DNA of 64,000 nt from Mesostigma viride (lineage: Eukaryota; Streptophyta; Mesostigmatophyceae; Mesostigmatales; Mesostigmataceae). Made by a program: the position numbers and the translations under genes. Below are positions 24,101 through 35,945 of this stretch, one piece after another (the stretch's first letter is position 1; every line of letters starts with the position of its first letter). The notes under the pieces were generated by a model. It made no database searches. It had not been told where the DNA came from and was given only the letters and a program-made list of their open reading frames with translations. Location: the NCBI GenBank assembly GCA_009746045.1, contig RPFO01000188.1, positions 12,501 to 76,500 on the forward strand, written 5' to 3'.

Positions 24101-27100
24101 GACGATCCGGAACTGCGCGAACTGATGCGCCGCTACCAGGTGCACCACCACTCGGACCGATGCCTGGGCCAGACGGGGACGTGCGTGTGGGGGTACCCGA
24201 TGCCGATTGCGCCGCAGACGACGGTGAACGAGAACGGGCGAGTCGTGTACCGTCGTCGACGCCCCGAGTACGCCCTGCTCGTGCCCACGCAGCTCGTCAT
24301 ATTGAGAGCGTGGGGCGGCCACGTCTGCGCCGAGGTGCTCGGGTCGATAGGCGTCTACGAGTACCTGCTCGAGTACCTGCTACCCTCGGGGCGCATCGAC
24401 GACACGGTCCTGATGAGTCTCGGCATCAACCCGAGCGACCACGGGCTCCTGTTCGCGATGAGCCGTCGCATCGGCAGCATGCAGGGGTGCTGGCGAATCC
24501 TGGGAGGGCATACGTTCCCGCTCGTCACGATACAGCCGTCCGTCTTGCGGCTGTCGTTCCTGGTCCCGATGGAGCAGGGCGAGGCGAGGCGCGTCGACGA
24601 CGACGAGTACTGGTCGACGCGAGGCGCGATCGAGCACGACGCCGAAGACGAGCACGACCGCGGACACGATGACGGGGACGAGGAGAGGGACGAAGGCACA
24701 GGGGTGAACGCGACGGGGGAATCCCGCGGCCCGACAGACATGGAGCGATGGCTGCACCGCCCAGCGGGCGAACCGTACGACGCGCTCGGCATGAGGGACT
24801 ACCACGAAACGTACCGAATCGTGAGAAGGTCGACGTCGCTCGCCGACGTGCCAGACGGGTTCACGGAGGCGAGCGGCTTCAGGAGGTACGTGCGCCGACG
24901 CAGAGAACGGCGCGGCGGCGTCCGCGGCATCGTCAGCCGCATCCTGTCGGTGCGGCCGAGCGAGGTCGAGATGTGGTCGTTGCTCCTGATCCTGCGCCAC
25001 GGCAACCCGCCCTTCGCCACCGGGAGACACCGACAGCCGAGGACGATTCGCGAACTGCGCACCGTGAGAGGGCTCGAGTATGCGACTTTTCAGGAGGCGG
25101 CGGTCGCGCTGGGTTTCCTGTCGCTCGACGACGAGATCGAGGTCGCGATCCGCGAAGCGATCGACATGGGCGCGACGCCTCGAAACCTGCGAGTCATGGC
25201 GACGATCATGCTCGAGGACGGCGCGTTGGGCATCGCGCGCGCCATCGAGGACGAGCAGCTGCTTCACGCACTGACTTCAGATTTCACGCACACGGCAGAG
25301 CGTGGTCGACAAGACCGGCAAGACGAGCTGATCGCGTGGTTCGACATTCGCATCCGACAGTCCGGCCGCTCCTTCGCCGAGCTCGGCCTGGCCGACTGGG
25401 ACGACCGCGCGCAGCGATGGCGAGAGCGACTGCAGTCCGGTCGTCATCAGACCATGCCGACGGTCGTCCGCGAGGCGATGGAGGAAAGGGAACGCATGCG
25501 CGGCGAGTCACGGGACTTTCTGCGAGATCACGAACGAAGGCTGGCCGACGAACAGCATCGCATCCTCGACGAGATCGTCGACGCGCTGACCGAGCATCGC
25601 GACGCCGACGAGCGCGGTGAGCCGCCTCCGCCGTCGCGGATCTTCTTCATAGAGGGCGGGCCCGGACGAGGCAAGACCTTCCTAATGCGAATGATCATCG
25701 CGAGGCTCATCGTGGACAACAGACTGCTGCCCCCCGACCGTCTGATGACCGTCGTCGCATCCACGGGCATCGCAGCATCGCAGTACGCCACCGCCACGAC
25801 GGCGCACGCGCGATTCCACATCGCCGTGCACGCGGGCGACGAGCGATTGTCGATGGAGCCGATCCGATGCCAGTTCGAGAGCGCGTCGGGCATGGGCGAG
25901 TTCATGAGGAGGCTGGACGTCATCCTTTGGGACGAGGCGGCGAGCACAAACGCCAGGGACATGGACGCCGTCTCCGAACGCGCCGCCGATTGCCGCGAGC
26001 GAGCGAGCGAGCGCCACGCATTCGGCGGCGTGCCGATCGTCATCCTGGCCGGCGACTTTCGCCAGACGCCCCCGGTGACGGTGGGCGTGACAGACCCGTC
26101 GCAGCGAGCCCAGACAATGATCCATCACCTGCCGTGGTGGCGCGACCAGGTCGAAGTGCGCACTCTGATCACGAATCACCGCGCCAACGCGGATCCGGAG
26201 TTGGCAGCCTTGATCGACACGATCGTTGACGGCACTCACCCGACCGACAACGACGGAAACGTGCTGTTGCCAGCATGGCTGCCGCGAACAAGCGAGCTCG
26301 CCGTCGCGGCGCAATTCGTTTTCCCGGACAACATACTAGACGGCGAGAACGCCCACGCCGCGCAAGTATGCGCGCACCAGTACATCGCGTCAGTGAACGC
26401 GGACGCGACGACGTTCAACGAGAATCTGCAGTCGCGCATCGCGGCGCGAGCGACCGAGGCGACGAGGACATCCATCCACAGGACGGCGTTGGCGCGACAT
26501 CAGGTCATCGAAGAGCAGCGCGACCACGTCGTCCGCGACGCGGAGGCGACCATGGCGCACTTCCGCTCGCCGACGATACCGGACAGCGAGCTGGCGTTAC
26601 GAGAAGGGGAGGTCTACTCGATCGCAAGGAACCTGCACGGAGCGCGTCTGGCGCGTCGTCAGACGGTCATCCTCGACCGCATCGGCGCTCACGTCGTCGT
26701 CGTCAGGCACGTCGACGCAGACGGCGTACAGGGGGAACAGATCACGCTGCCTACCATCACATTCCCCTTCCGCCTGGGCGAATCGGCCGGTCGCGGTCGC
26801 GCAGGGACGATCTTGATCCATCGGCACCAATTCCCGTTGATGTACTACGGCGGCACGACGATGCACGGCGTGCAGTCGCGATCACTCAGCCGGGTGGTCG
26901 TCGACCTTCGGAGACGGCTGTTTGACCACGGGCAACTCGGCGTAGCCATCAGCCGAGTCCTGGGCAGTCGTGACGGCCTCCTGCTTCTCGTGGACCCGTC
27001 TCAGATCGAGCCCGACGGCCGCGTGCGCACGCAGAACATCGTGTTCCAGGAGCTTCTACTCCCACGTACTCCGGTCGACGAGCCCGACGGACCGCCACCC

Positions 27101-27670
27101 ACGATCGCAACAGCCGGCGAGACCGTACCGCCGGCACCAGCTACGTCAACCGACGCGACGGCACCCAACCACGACACGACGCGCCCCGACGAAGAAACGA
27201 ACTGCGTCATCTGTCTCACCCCCGTCGACGACGATGACGGCAGGGAGGTACTGGCGTGTGGCAGCTTTATGTGGCGGGATTGCGATCATTGGAAGAACGT
27301 CCACCTCGCGTGCCTGCGCCGATGGGCCACGACATGCAGAATAGACGACGTGCATTGCATGCTCTGCCGGCGCCACATTGGCGTCGGCCGTCGACCCATG
27401 CGAGATGATCACGAGCGTAATCGCGTCCTACCTCCACCAGCACAAACGCATTCAGAAGTGTTCGTGGCGATGTTGCAGCACATCGCGAACGCCGCGCACG
27501 TGCCCATGTTCCATACGCCACACAATTGGGACCGAATTGTCACACGATATCGCGACACATTCGAACAGGCGGGCATCGACGTCGCCGACATCCTAAGACG
27601 CCGACAACAGCCGGCGACTCGCGCATTCCCTTACGGCTACGTCGACGCAGGGTGCAGGAAGCCCTGTTAG
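21148..27670 (+). CDS. Helitron Rep/helicase transposase with RING-like tail
   Basis: Rolling-circle transposase. ATG at 21148 opens a basic N-terminal exon (MENSRESRRLRIERRRQSRQ) ending at a donor at 21309. Short Arg/Glu-rich exons follow (about 21523-21630 and 21795-21851), and the main exon starts after the acceptor at 22544-22545 and runs to 27670. Numbered from 22502, the Rep domain has ITLTANPNWPEI and the HUH motif GLPHVHIVF (about residue 500). The expected two-tyrosine region is YLLEYLLPSGRID (about 620), unlike the usual KY..KY form. The SF1 helicase has Walker A GGPGRGKT (about 1050), Walker B LWDEAAS (about 1142), AGDFRQTPPV and a C-terminal motif HGQLGVAISRV. A RING-like C-x2-C...H-x2-C...C-x2-C cluster lies at about 1566-1630. 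The main exon is intact. The last about 30 codons may be frameshifted, since the next frame continues to 27810. N-terminal exon joins are uncertain. Confidence 0.9.
21900..22440 (+). repeat. Tandem repeats inside Helitron introns
   Basis: The phrase agctgcggaagctatggcaa with flanking aaattttcttgac recurs at about 21955, 22210 and 22390, with a related copy near 21915. Units also share tgttatc...gtatgtttcttcttctc. The block lies between the exon at 21795-21851 and the acceptor at 22544. Confidence 0.75.
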
Positions 27671-28305
27671 AACAGCTGCCCGCGACGGCGAGCCTGCTGC
27701 AACAGTGGGACGAGTCGCATCGTCCTAACCGCATTGACTTGCGCGCAGACACAATCGAGCAGGAAAGGCAAGAATTCGCGGTGCGCATACCAGACATCTC
27801 ACACCTGTGAAAGCTATAACATCTAGCAAAGCCGATCCTGTGGCTCTGCATGCTTCTGTTCAGCATGATGCGATGCGACTTGGCGGAGCTGTATGATCGG
27901 ATGCCCAACATGTCTCACCTGTGAATTCAAGTTGTAATAAATCTATCCTTCTATCGGATGCCCAGATTAGTACCAACATTGGACATACATGATTTTAGCT
28001 TACATGCAAACTAATTAATTAATTGACTAACTAGCTAACGCGTACTTACCCACATACTAGCTAACTTAGATTACAAATCAACTATGAACCGAGACAACTA
28101 TGCCTGGACGACCTCGCCTCACTGCTGGGGCGTCTCACTAAGGCGGCGAATAGCCTCCGCCCTCCGGGTGGGTGGGAACTAGTAAGAGCGGACCGTCCTA
28201 CTACGGTGTTTCAGCCACAGCGTGTCGTTATGTCCTTTCTTCAGCCCTCTTCATAAGCCTCAGTTGACTCAAATCAGGTTGCCGCCTGTCAGCGAACGAA
28301 TCCAA
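27671..28305. other. Helitron 3' flank, no gene seen
   Basis: Contains a possible polyadenylation signal (aataaa at about 27936) and two copies of tctcacctgtga (about 27797 and 27913). A GC hairpin at 28142-28161 is followed by CTAG at 28179-28182, which could be a Helitron 3' end. That reading is tentative. Confidence 0.4.
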
Positions 28306-28330
28306 TCTCGACTACTAGAGTTACGGTCGG
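28306..28330 (+). repeat. Motif shared with 19271-19293
   Basis: The string ctactagagt(t/g)acggtcgg occurs here and at 19271-19293, bracketing the Helitron gene in direct orientation. It begins TCTCGACTACTA, which resembles the TCTCTACTA start of many plant Helitrons. It is a candidate Helitron 5' terminus. The other copy begins TCGTCTACTA. Confidence 0.4.
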
Positions 28331-28573
28331 CAAAGCATCCCCCCCCCCCTTTTAGCTTAAAGCTGTAATAGATCTATGTTTCTAAAATGAAATAAATTAA
28401 ATAATGCTCATTCTTATCTACATGAGAAGTTGCAATATAAAGTTTTCTCACATCAAGGAGGATTGTCTCATTAAAAGTAATAAGTTCTAGGAAGCAAATC
28501 ATCGCCAAGTTGGAATGTCGACACACAAGTCGCAACTAACAAAGCGTCAACTCGTGGTGTAAACAAAGACAAC

Positions 28574-29941
28574 TCAATTCACAAAAGATAGCTCGAGCAC
28601 CTTAATCCCACGACGCATATCTTCAGAAGACTTCCTCAAGGTAAGCTTCATGAGCGAAGACCGATGACCCCCACAACTGTCAATCAGTTTCTCAAACTCC
28701 ACCGGATCGTCACGTTGTAAAATAGCCACTTCTTCGACAGTCTTGCCAAGAATCGCTGAAGTATGGTCAAAGAAACTGAGCTCCATCGACTCATCACCTT
28801 CCGCAACATCCGCCAGCCCATGAAAACGGGGGTTGGTAGTTCCAGGAGACTGGATGCACGTGCACGACTTCTTCCCACAACCCGTGCACGCCATGTACAA
28901 CACGCAATTCTTCCGGAGGCCCAACAACTTCACAGCGACGATGGCGACATCAGGAACTGCAGCTTTCTTGAAATCTCCCAAAGCCTTCACCGGCAGATCA
29001 TCCGCTTGATCAGAAACCCACTGACTCATTGTGCCCAAACTACCCATAGGCTTTGGCACCCTACCTCGATACTCGACAGGATCGATAAAGATGAGAGTAT
29101 CCCTTTCGATCTGGAACCTGGGCGGCCTGCCATCACGACATTCTTCAGTCCAAGTAGCACAATCTCGTCTTGGCGTGCCAGAAGTTCACGATCGACCTCT
29201 TCCCACACAGACAACCGCAAAGGCGATCCCTCACCAATATCCAAGTCAATCAAACTGAAATGAATAGGTCGATCCCTGAGCTTCATGTCCTTCTGGATGC
29301 TAACGAGGTAGCCCAGCAGATCAACACAATCACCATCGCCAAGACCTCGCAGATTGTCCCGCAAATGAAGAACGACGTTAGGAATCTCGTCAATATGCTC
29401 AATCGGCTTGATCACACGAGGGTAATACACCGTCCTGTAAAAGAAACGAGATTGCAATATATGCATCCAAAGAAAAAATGAAAGCACAGCAAAAGAGACG
29501 GCTAACACAATAAGACGTCTTCTTCACCAATAAGCGACTTCAGCAAATCAATAACTAAGTGCCAAGACGACTAAAACCATTAAAAGCTTACCTGGAAAAA
29601 TACTTATTGTCTTCTTGACGGAAATAATTACCACTGATCGAATATGACTTGCCAGAAAGCATTTCTTGAATCTCGCTATCCATTGCCCAGTTTGACCCGC
29701 AAATCTTCACATCCGTGTTTGCATCAACAACCAAAAGACCGAAATATTCTTCATTTCGGCTACTACTCTCCCCCCTGCGAACATACGTCTTGCCACCACC
29801 CATGAATGTTCCACGAAGCTCAAAATGCGAAAAGCTCATGATGATAATAAAAAGAAATCTGAATTGCGAGAGATAAAAATTGTGTTGCTTACCGATCATC
29901 GACCATGCCAAAGAGAGAAAATCGTTCTTGAACTCTAGCAC
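28574..29941 (-). CDS. RPA1-like single-stranded DNA-binding protein
   Basis: This resembles the large subunit of replication protein A, which coats single-stranded DNA through OB folds. An exon ending at 29592 (KICGSNWAMDSEIQEMLSG...) joins in phase to the exon from 29434 (TVYYPRVIKPIEHIDEIP) across a GTAAGC...TTACAG intron. It covers an OB fold with DLLGYLVSIQKDMKLRD and LRLSVWEEVDRELL. A further join near 29060-29026 is needed to reach the last block (28574-29059). That block has a zinc-ribbon-like CTGCGKKSCTC and ELSFFDHTSAILGKTVEEV, as in the RPA1 C-terminal DNA-binding domain. An upstream intron (donor GTAAGC at about 29890) is likely and the N-terminal exon is not defined. RPA1-like genes are well known passengers of Helitrons; here it lies about 0.9 kb beyond the Rep/helicase gene on the opposite strand. 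Confidence 0.72.
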
Positions 29942-30375
29942 TCGTCCGCGAAATAAAATCCAGTACAGGACAAAACGATCGTCTCAAACTGATACACAAC
30001 TCGAAGGCTCAAGAAACACAGACTCCGAAGCCGCAACGACTGAGAAACACAGGAAAACAACACCGCCACTACTCAGCGATGCATCAGCTATCCCCACTCA
30101 CCGCAACACACGCTCCATACAGATGCACCCGGCCTTGACGACATTTCTTTCTCTCATTTATTCAGAAGATTCCGTATCTACAAGTTGTCAACTCATCCTT
30201 GACTTCTTTTGCTTCTATCGATTTACGGTTACTTGAAAAACCAAACTGAGCGCAATCTCGACCGAAATCTTCCGTATCGCAATCACAAAGCAAAAACTCC
30301 CAGAAGCTCTCAATCAATTTTCCCAGTTCAACGCATCGAAACTCCGTCGACTACGGCTTCTTTACGGCTTCTTTT

Positions 30376-30404
30376 GGGGGGGGATGCGAAGCATCCCCCC
30401 CCCC
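30376..30404. repeat. G8/C10 hairpin beside the RPA1-like gene
   Basis: ggggggggatgc-gaa-gcatcccccccc forms a 12-bp perfect stem with a 3-base loop. A half copy (aagcatcc plus C-run, then ttttagctt) is at about 28335-28355 on the other side of the RPA1-like gene. The pair may mark the ends of the segment that carries it. Confidence 0.6.
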
Positions 30405-31012
30405 TTAAGCTTGTTAGTTCTTACAAATTAAAAGTAATAAGTGCTGCTTTGCCAGCCTCGGCCCTCGAGCAGTCTTTATAATCGAGCCCTCGATCATCCG
30501 CACATTGGTCATTGCAGTCAGCGCCCGAAGCTGAAAGCTCGTCTTGCCCAGTGCCCCGTGGGCCCTAGGGTCCCTGATGCCGTGTTTTGTACTGGCATGT
30601 TGAGTGCGCTGTTGACGCGCGATCATCGGCTCCGTAGTTCCGTTCCACCAGCTTGGTCAGGTGCCGTACGCCGGTTGTAATCTGTTGTGATCACGTTTCC
30701 AGCCGTATGCACTGGGAGTCCTACTGGGAGTGACTGGACGCTGTTCTTGGGCGATTCGCTTCATCGTGTGCCCAACTGGCAACTGCCCTCGGATTTCATG
30801 GACATACATGTATCACCAGCAGGCCCCGAGTGATTCAGCAGGCCTGCGCGCAGCGCACAGCGAGCGCAGCGAGCACCGTACGGCGAGCGAGCGAAGCGAG
30901 CGAGCACCGTACTGCGCACCAATCCGCCAGCGAAGCGAGCACCGTACTATTCCAGCGGGCAGCGGGCAGCGTACTGCGCACCAATCCGCGAGCGAAGCGA
31001 GCACCGTACTAT
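30405..31012. other. Gene-free region
   Basis: From about 30850 the sequence turns into repeats built on gcgagcgaagcgagcaccgtact, leading into the heptanucleotide array. The reading frame through it is a by-product of the repeats. Confidence 0.5.
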
Positions 31013-31172
31013 TCCAGCGGGCAGCGGGCAGCGGGCAGCGGGCAGCGGGCAGCGGGCAGCGGGCAGCGGGCAGCGGGCAGCGGGCAGCGGGCAGCGGGCA
31101 GCGGGCAGCGGGCAGCGGGCAGCGGGCTGCGGGCTGCGGGCAGCGGGCTGCCGGCTGCGGGCAGCGGGCAGC
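31013..31172. repeat. (GGGCAGC)n heptanucleotide array
   Basis: About 22 units of gggcagc, with some gggctgc variants after 31120. It lies about 0.7 kb upstream of the cyclophilin gene. Confidence 0.93.
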
Positions 31173-31864
31173 GGGGCGAAGTACTGCCAAAAAAAGGGAC
31201 CCTGTTTTGGGCTGGGCGGAGCCAGCGGGTTACTCTAGTTGATCATCAACCCAGCATCAACCCGTTGTTGCCCGTCGATATCAGTCCGCAGTTGCCGCCT
31301 TGCTTCCCGTTACGCTCCTTCATTACATACGGATAATGTCAGAAGTACGGACAATCTAACGTAGTGGTGAATGCAGCATTATTCCGCAATGGTTTGATGA
31401 ACTGGATCTAGTCAAACGGCCATCTCGACATCTTGGTGTCCGGACTTCCTACTTGAGCCTATTCCTACTGGCCCAATCGCATTAATCGGAGTGCACGTTA
31501 AGTACCTTTCCGCCCAAGTATCAGGCACGAAACAAAGAGAGCGCCGCGCCTTTTTTTCCATTGGGTGGCGAAGCTCAGCGCGGCGATTTTTTGCCTACTT
31601 TCCGCGGGGACTGGGGAGCCACTCGCGGGATTGGTGTCTCCCCGCTTCTATCTGTTAACTTCACAAGAACTTTCATTTGCCTCGAGTTTTCCAGACAGTC
31701 CTGGCTATGGAGTGAGCCGGGTCGTCAGTGGAAGGCGGGGCTTCAGCGATATTGCCAATCAGGCGTACGGCGCCGGCGCTATAGCGCGTTGTTTGTCGAA
31801 GGGAGACTCATTTTTATGATCTCGTGGTAGCGAGATTCTTAGACAGGAAGTTTCGTCGCTGACA
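31173..31864. other. Upstream region of the cyclophilin gene
   Basis: No separate gene is recognised. It should contain the promoter and 5' leader of the gene starting at 31865. Two overlapping open frames at about 31561-31830 lack recognisable motifs. Confidence 0.45.
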
Positions 31865-33937
31865 ATGGCGTCGTGTGGCGGTTCGCGCTCCGCGTGGCGC
31901 CTAGCCTTGCTTCTGGTTGGGACAGCTATCCTTTTCACGTCTTACACGGGGATTGAGGCTGCGAGTGAAACGCGCTCTTTACACCTGGGACACCGTGGAA
32001 CTACCTCGAAAGAAAAGGAAAATTCTAAGAGCGGCAGCAAGGCCAGCCCTAGCAGCAGCAAATCTAGTGCCAGCAGCAAGAGCAGCAGCAGTAAAGCTAG
32101 CCCGCCCAGCAAAGGTGGGAGCTCAAAGTCTAGCCCACCGGCGAAGGCGCCCGCGAAGGCATCTTCTTCCAGCAAAGGGAAATCCCCACCTCCCAGCAAG
32201 GGCAGTCCAGCCAAGGCCGCTCCAGCCAAGACCATCGGCACCGGCCCGACCACCATTACCCACAAGGTTTACTTTGATATCAAGATCGGTGGTAATAATG
32301 CCGGCCGTATCGTGCTGGGCCTGTATGGCAAGTCCGCGCCTCGCACGGTGGAGAACTTCCGTGCCCTCTGTACGGGCGAGAAGGGCAAGACCAAGTCCGG
32401 TGTCCATTTGGAGTACAAGGGATCCCCCATTCATCGTATCATTCCTGGGTTCATGATGCAGGGCGGCGACTTTACCAATGTATGTACCAGTCCCCAATCC
32501 ATCTGGCTGTGAATGCGTGTATCTCACCCTGTCCGATGTGGAATGCGCCTGCCATGATGTTGCACGTCCGCCCGCCGTCAGGCGATGCTTTCAGCTTCCA
32601 TCGCTTTTGCATTGTGCACGCCTGCTCAAGACCGCATGGCTGTTAGCATGGTGAAGTGTGCTACATAACGTGGGTGTCTCGTAGCCCCCTGGCAGCTGTT
32701 TTGCAGTACCTCCTTGTGCACTTCTCGCTAAATCCCTGCATGCTCGCATTTCGGCTCTCTCTCGACCAGCTGCCAATTTCTCTTTAGTGAAAACGCGTCA
32801 CACAGCTTTCCTTCTCTTCATGGCACCATCCTCCCTACCTAGCCCTATCTAACCTAATTAGCCTATCGAGCCCTAGCTAGCTCTAGTTTGCCACAAACTG
32901 TTCCTAACTACGTTTCACTAGCCGTTGTTAGCCCTAATGCATTCTAACTATAAAATCCCCCTCTCCTTCCCCTTGTGCATGCCCTGTTTCACCTTCTCTT
33001 GATCTGTTGATCGTTGAAGCAGGCACTTTGATCTTTTTGGCACTTCTTTTGCACTTGGTGTGGTCCACACTTGGCGTGTCCATCGCTATCGCTGCTACTA
33101 TTACTATTGTTATGGCCGCCATCGTTATAGGATCCCTTGTATTATGAGTATTGTAACCTGAACTAGACTACCACGCCCTGTGCTTCATGCTGCACATTCC
33201 CCACCATGTTCCCGCCTCCCCCATTTGTGAAGTTTTCCTCACTCCCCTGGTCCCCCTTCCCCCTCTCTCCCCCATCCGCCCCCCCTCCTTCCCATCTCTG
33301 CCCCCCCTCCCCGTATCCCCCTCTCGTCCCCGCTCCTTTACCCCCCCTTATGTCCCCCTCCATTCTCCCCTGTCGTTCAACCCCCCCCTTCCCTGCCCCT
33401 TCTCCTTAGCACTCTTCCTTACCACCCTTGCCTTCCCCCCCAGGCCCCCCTCTTTTCCCGCCCTACCTTCCCCTGCTTGTACCTCCTATTAACACATCTT
33501 CCCATTTATTCCCCTGTTTCCCTTCCCCCCCGCGCACCCCTCTTTCCATCCGCCCCTTTCTTCCCTCCGCCCTTCATTTCCATTCGCTTCCCCGGTTCCC
33601 ACCCCCCCCCCCTCCCCCCCCCCCCCCCCCCCCCCCCCCCCAGGGCGATGGAACGGGTGGCATGTCGATCTACGGCTCGCGCTTCAAGGATGAGAACCTG
33701 GAGCTCAAGCACGCGGGCCCAGGAACCCTGTCGATGGCCAACGCGGGCCCCGACAGCAACGGCTCCCAGTTCTTTATCACCTTTGCGCGCACCGACTGGC
33801 TGGACGGGAAGCACACAGTGTTTGGCCGCGTGCTCGAAGGCATGAACGTCGTCAAGAAGATCGAGGAGGTGGGCAGCGAGAGCGGCAAACCGAACAAGAA
33901 CGTCGTCATCTCGGCCAGCGGCGAGCTCAAGATGTAA
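31865..33937 (+). CDS. Secretory-pathway cyclophilin (peptidyl-prolyl isomerase)
   Basis: Catalyses cis-trans isomerisation of peptidyl-prolyl bonds. Exon 1 is 31865-32479; a 1,164-nt intron starts GTATGT at 32480 and ends in a long C-rich tract and CAG; exon 2 is 33644-33937. The join reads ...[13 protein letters not shown] in phase, giving 302 residues. Residues 1-34 form a signal peptide ([19 protein letters not shown]). About 85 residues of Ser/Lys/Pro-rich linker follow. The cyclophilin fold then begins at [12 protein letters not shown], with [14 protein letters not shown] (catalytic Arg, Phe, Met, Gln), [16 protein letters not shown] and the active-site Trp and His in [12 protein letters not shown]. 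It resembles ER cyclophilin B but lacks a KDEL-type end (it ends GELKM), so it may be secreted or held by its basic linker. All catalytic positions are intact. The low-complexity linker is unusual. Confidence 0.95.
32480..33643 (+). other. Cyclophilin intron with poly-C acceptor tract
   Basis: The boundaries follow from the conserved protein on both sides. The 3' half is almost pure C/T, and the last about 40 bases before CAG are C with one T. Open frames seen inside are low-complexity artefacts. Confidence 0.9.
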
Positions 33938-35449
33938 GAACACTTGGGCTCAAAGTTACTCACGAGCTCACTCGAGATCTACGTTGCGCCGACTGTCGTT
34001 TCGTGGGGGGACCTCAAAGCTGCCAATCCGGGCTCAAAGTTGGTGGTGAGCACAAGGCGTGGGCGGGAGGTCAATATCTGCCCAGATGCCCATGGTGTAG
34101 GCGGGCTGGGTGGGGATCTCGCGATGTCTTGGCGGGCTCATGTTGGTGGAGGGATCTCTTTAGACGTAAGCAGGGCTCCCTCAAGATCGAGGAGTCTTTG
34201 TGACGCTTGAGACGAAGGGGGGTTGGGCTGAGTGCCGCTGCGGAGAGCGCTCGAAAGGATGGTGGGTGGGCGAGCGCTGCTGCGGGGAGCTCAGCTCAGC
34301 CAATGATGGTCATGATGGATGATGGGTTTGATTATGATGATGAGGGCAGGCTCAACGTGTGGGTTGAGCGGAATGGCGGTCGGGTCTTTTTTGCGGAGAT
34401 TTTCTCGGCCTTTTTCCTCCGGACTGTGGCAGCAGGCGCTCCCCTCAGGTCGACTCTCAACATGTACACGGTGCTGCCGCAGCGAGGTGTAGGCGGTCCA
34501 GTGGGAAGCTCAAGGTGTCTATGGCGGGACCTGTTGGTGTTGGCCGCCGTTGTCTCGGTGCAAGGAACCAGGTTTGCCGCCGATGTTTTGGGAGCCCTCC
34601 CCAGGGCCCAGGGAAATGCGGAGGAGGAATGTGATGTGGCATTTTCTCGGGAGGCCCCATGCTCGAAATGTCCGTAAACGGCGCGCTTCTGCGCCTCATT
34701 GTACGTGAAGAGGTTTCTTGGAAGCACACGGGCCTTGCTGCGGCGGGGGGGATGTGATGGTTTTGGGGGCTGGGTACCGGCGGGCAGGCATGCTGATGAT
34801 TGGATGGGTGGGTGCTCCCATGGACCCGTGTGAAGAATGGCCGTTGAGGTTGTTACGCCCATGGGTTTTTATGACCATGGCTGTGGTTGGAATGACAACG
34901 GTGGTTCCTTGCTCTGTGATGGATACCTTGCTTCTGCCGCTGCGTATGCGGGTCTGTGGGGGGGTTGATTGGCTAGCTTGTTGGACAAAGCTGCAGCCTT
35001 CTTGTTAGCCGTGTTTGCAAGGCCAAATGTTTCGGAGGCACGGGTCGGCGAGGAAATTTTGGCTGGTCACGGATAGTGGGAATGAATGTGAGGACGGGGT
35101 CACTCTCGTGAGCTGCTGGCCACTAAATAGCTTTTGGTCCGCTGGTCATTTCATTTGGCCACATGGGAATCTAGCCTGTGCTGGTAGTCTCATTGATATG
35201 GGAATGTGACATCCTCCGCTGGATTGCCTCGCATTATGAAGGCCATGACAACCATAAAGGCAAATGTGAAAGGGAGTGGTGTGTAGGTGATCATCCAGCG
35301 AAGAGGATGAAGAAACAGTACTTCATTTTCTCATTAAAATACATTTAGTAAAGGTTGTCGCACGTAGTGTACGTCCAGTGAGAATTGCAGGCGTATTTTG
35401 TTGTTTGAGGAAGCCACCTAGGTACACGGGCTGAATAAGGAAACAATGG
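33938..35449. other. Region 3' of cyclophilin, no recognised gene
   Basis: Several open frames of up to about 175 codons occur on both strands (34207-34677 plus; 34332-34862 minus) but overlap, lack motifs and have no obvious splice partners. Phrases such as gggctcaaagttg (33948, 34029) recur. It may contain the cyclophilin 3' UTR and a decayed sequence. Confidence 0.4.
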
Positions 35450-35945
35450 GCCATGATGCCGCGAGCTAGCCATGACTGACGGCAGCGCTCATAACTTTCA
35501 CGTTTGGGCACCAAATGCGGCCGTGAATATCACAATCACTTCGTCTTTCTAAGACGCACAAGCTGATATATTTTCCCAAATCTAAACCGCAACATTATGA
35601 CGAGCAAATGCTCGACTACGCAACGCAGCCTGGCGGCTGCGCTGAGCCAAGAAAATTCGCCTGCAGCTCCGGCTGCAGTTCCGCCCAGCCTGCCAGGCAG
35701 CGAGGCCACTACTCAAGCTTTGGTAGTGCACTCGACTCCCATCAGAGAGGGAGATAGGTTTCAGGTGCCCACTAGGCCTGCCTGGCGCCTTGCACTCCTG
35801 CTGCAACTGGCGGCTGTTTCTGACAAGGGACACAAGAAGCTTACGCAACTTCCTATTCGACTCAGCCAGCCGCTTAGCAACCACTCACCTTGTTCGCCAA
35901 CCGCATTTCAGCCGTCTGCTTGGCAGCAATGAGCGCGTTCTCCCC
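35450..35945 (+). mobile_element. LINE family 1, 5'-end fragment with ORF1 start
   Basis: The leader (gctcataactttcacgtttg) and ATG at 35597 (MTSKCSTTQRSLAAALSQEN) match 43165-43345 and 1190-1300. Similarity to ORF1 ends after about 45 codons. The frame closes at 35932, followed by taagtaagta repeats that also occur at other family-1 junctions (4073, 42585). Confidence 0.75.

Noticed and set aside
30730-31242. SGQRAAG-repeat protein
   Set aside because: Product of the (GGGCAGC)n array, with equal open frames on the other strand.
34207-34862. Two overlapping frames of 156 and 176 codons
   Set aside because: No motif, no splice partner and opposite strands; no evidence to prefer either as a gene.
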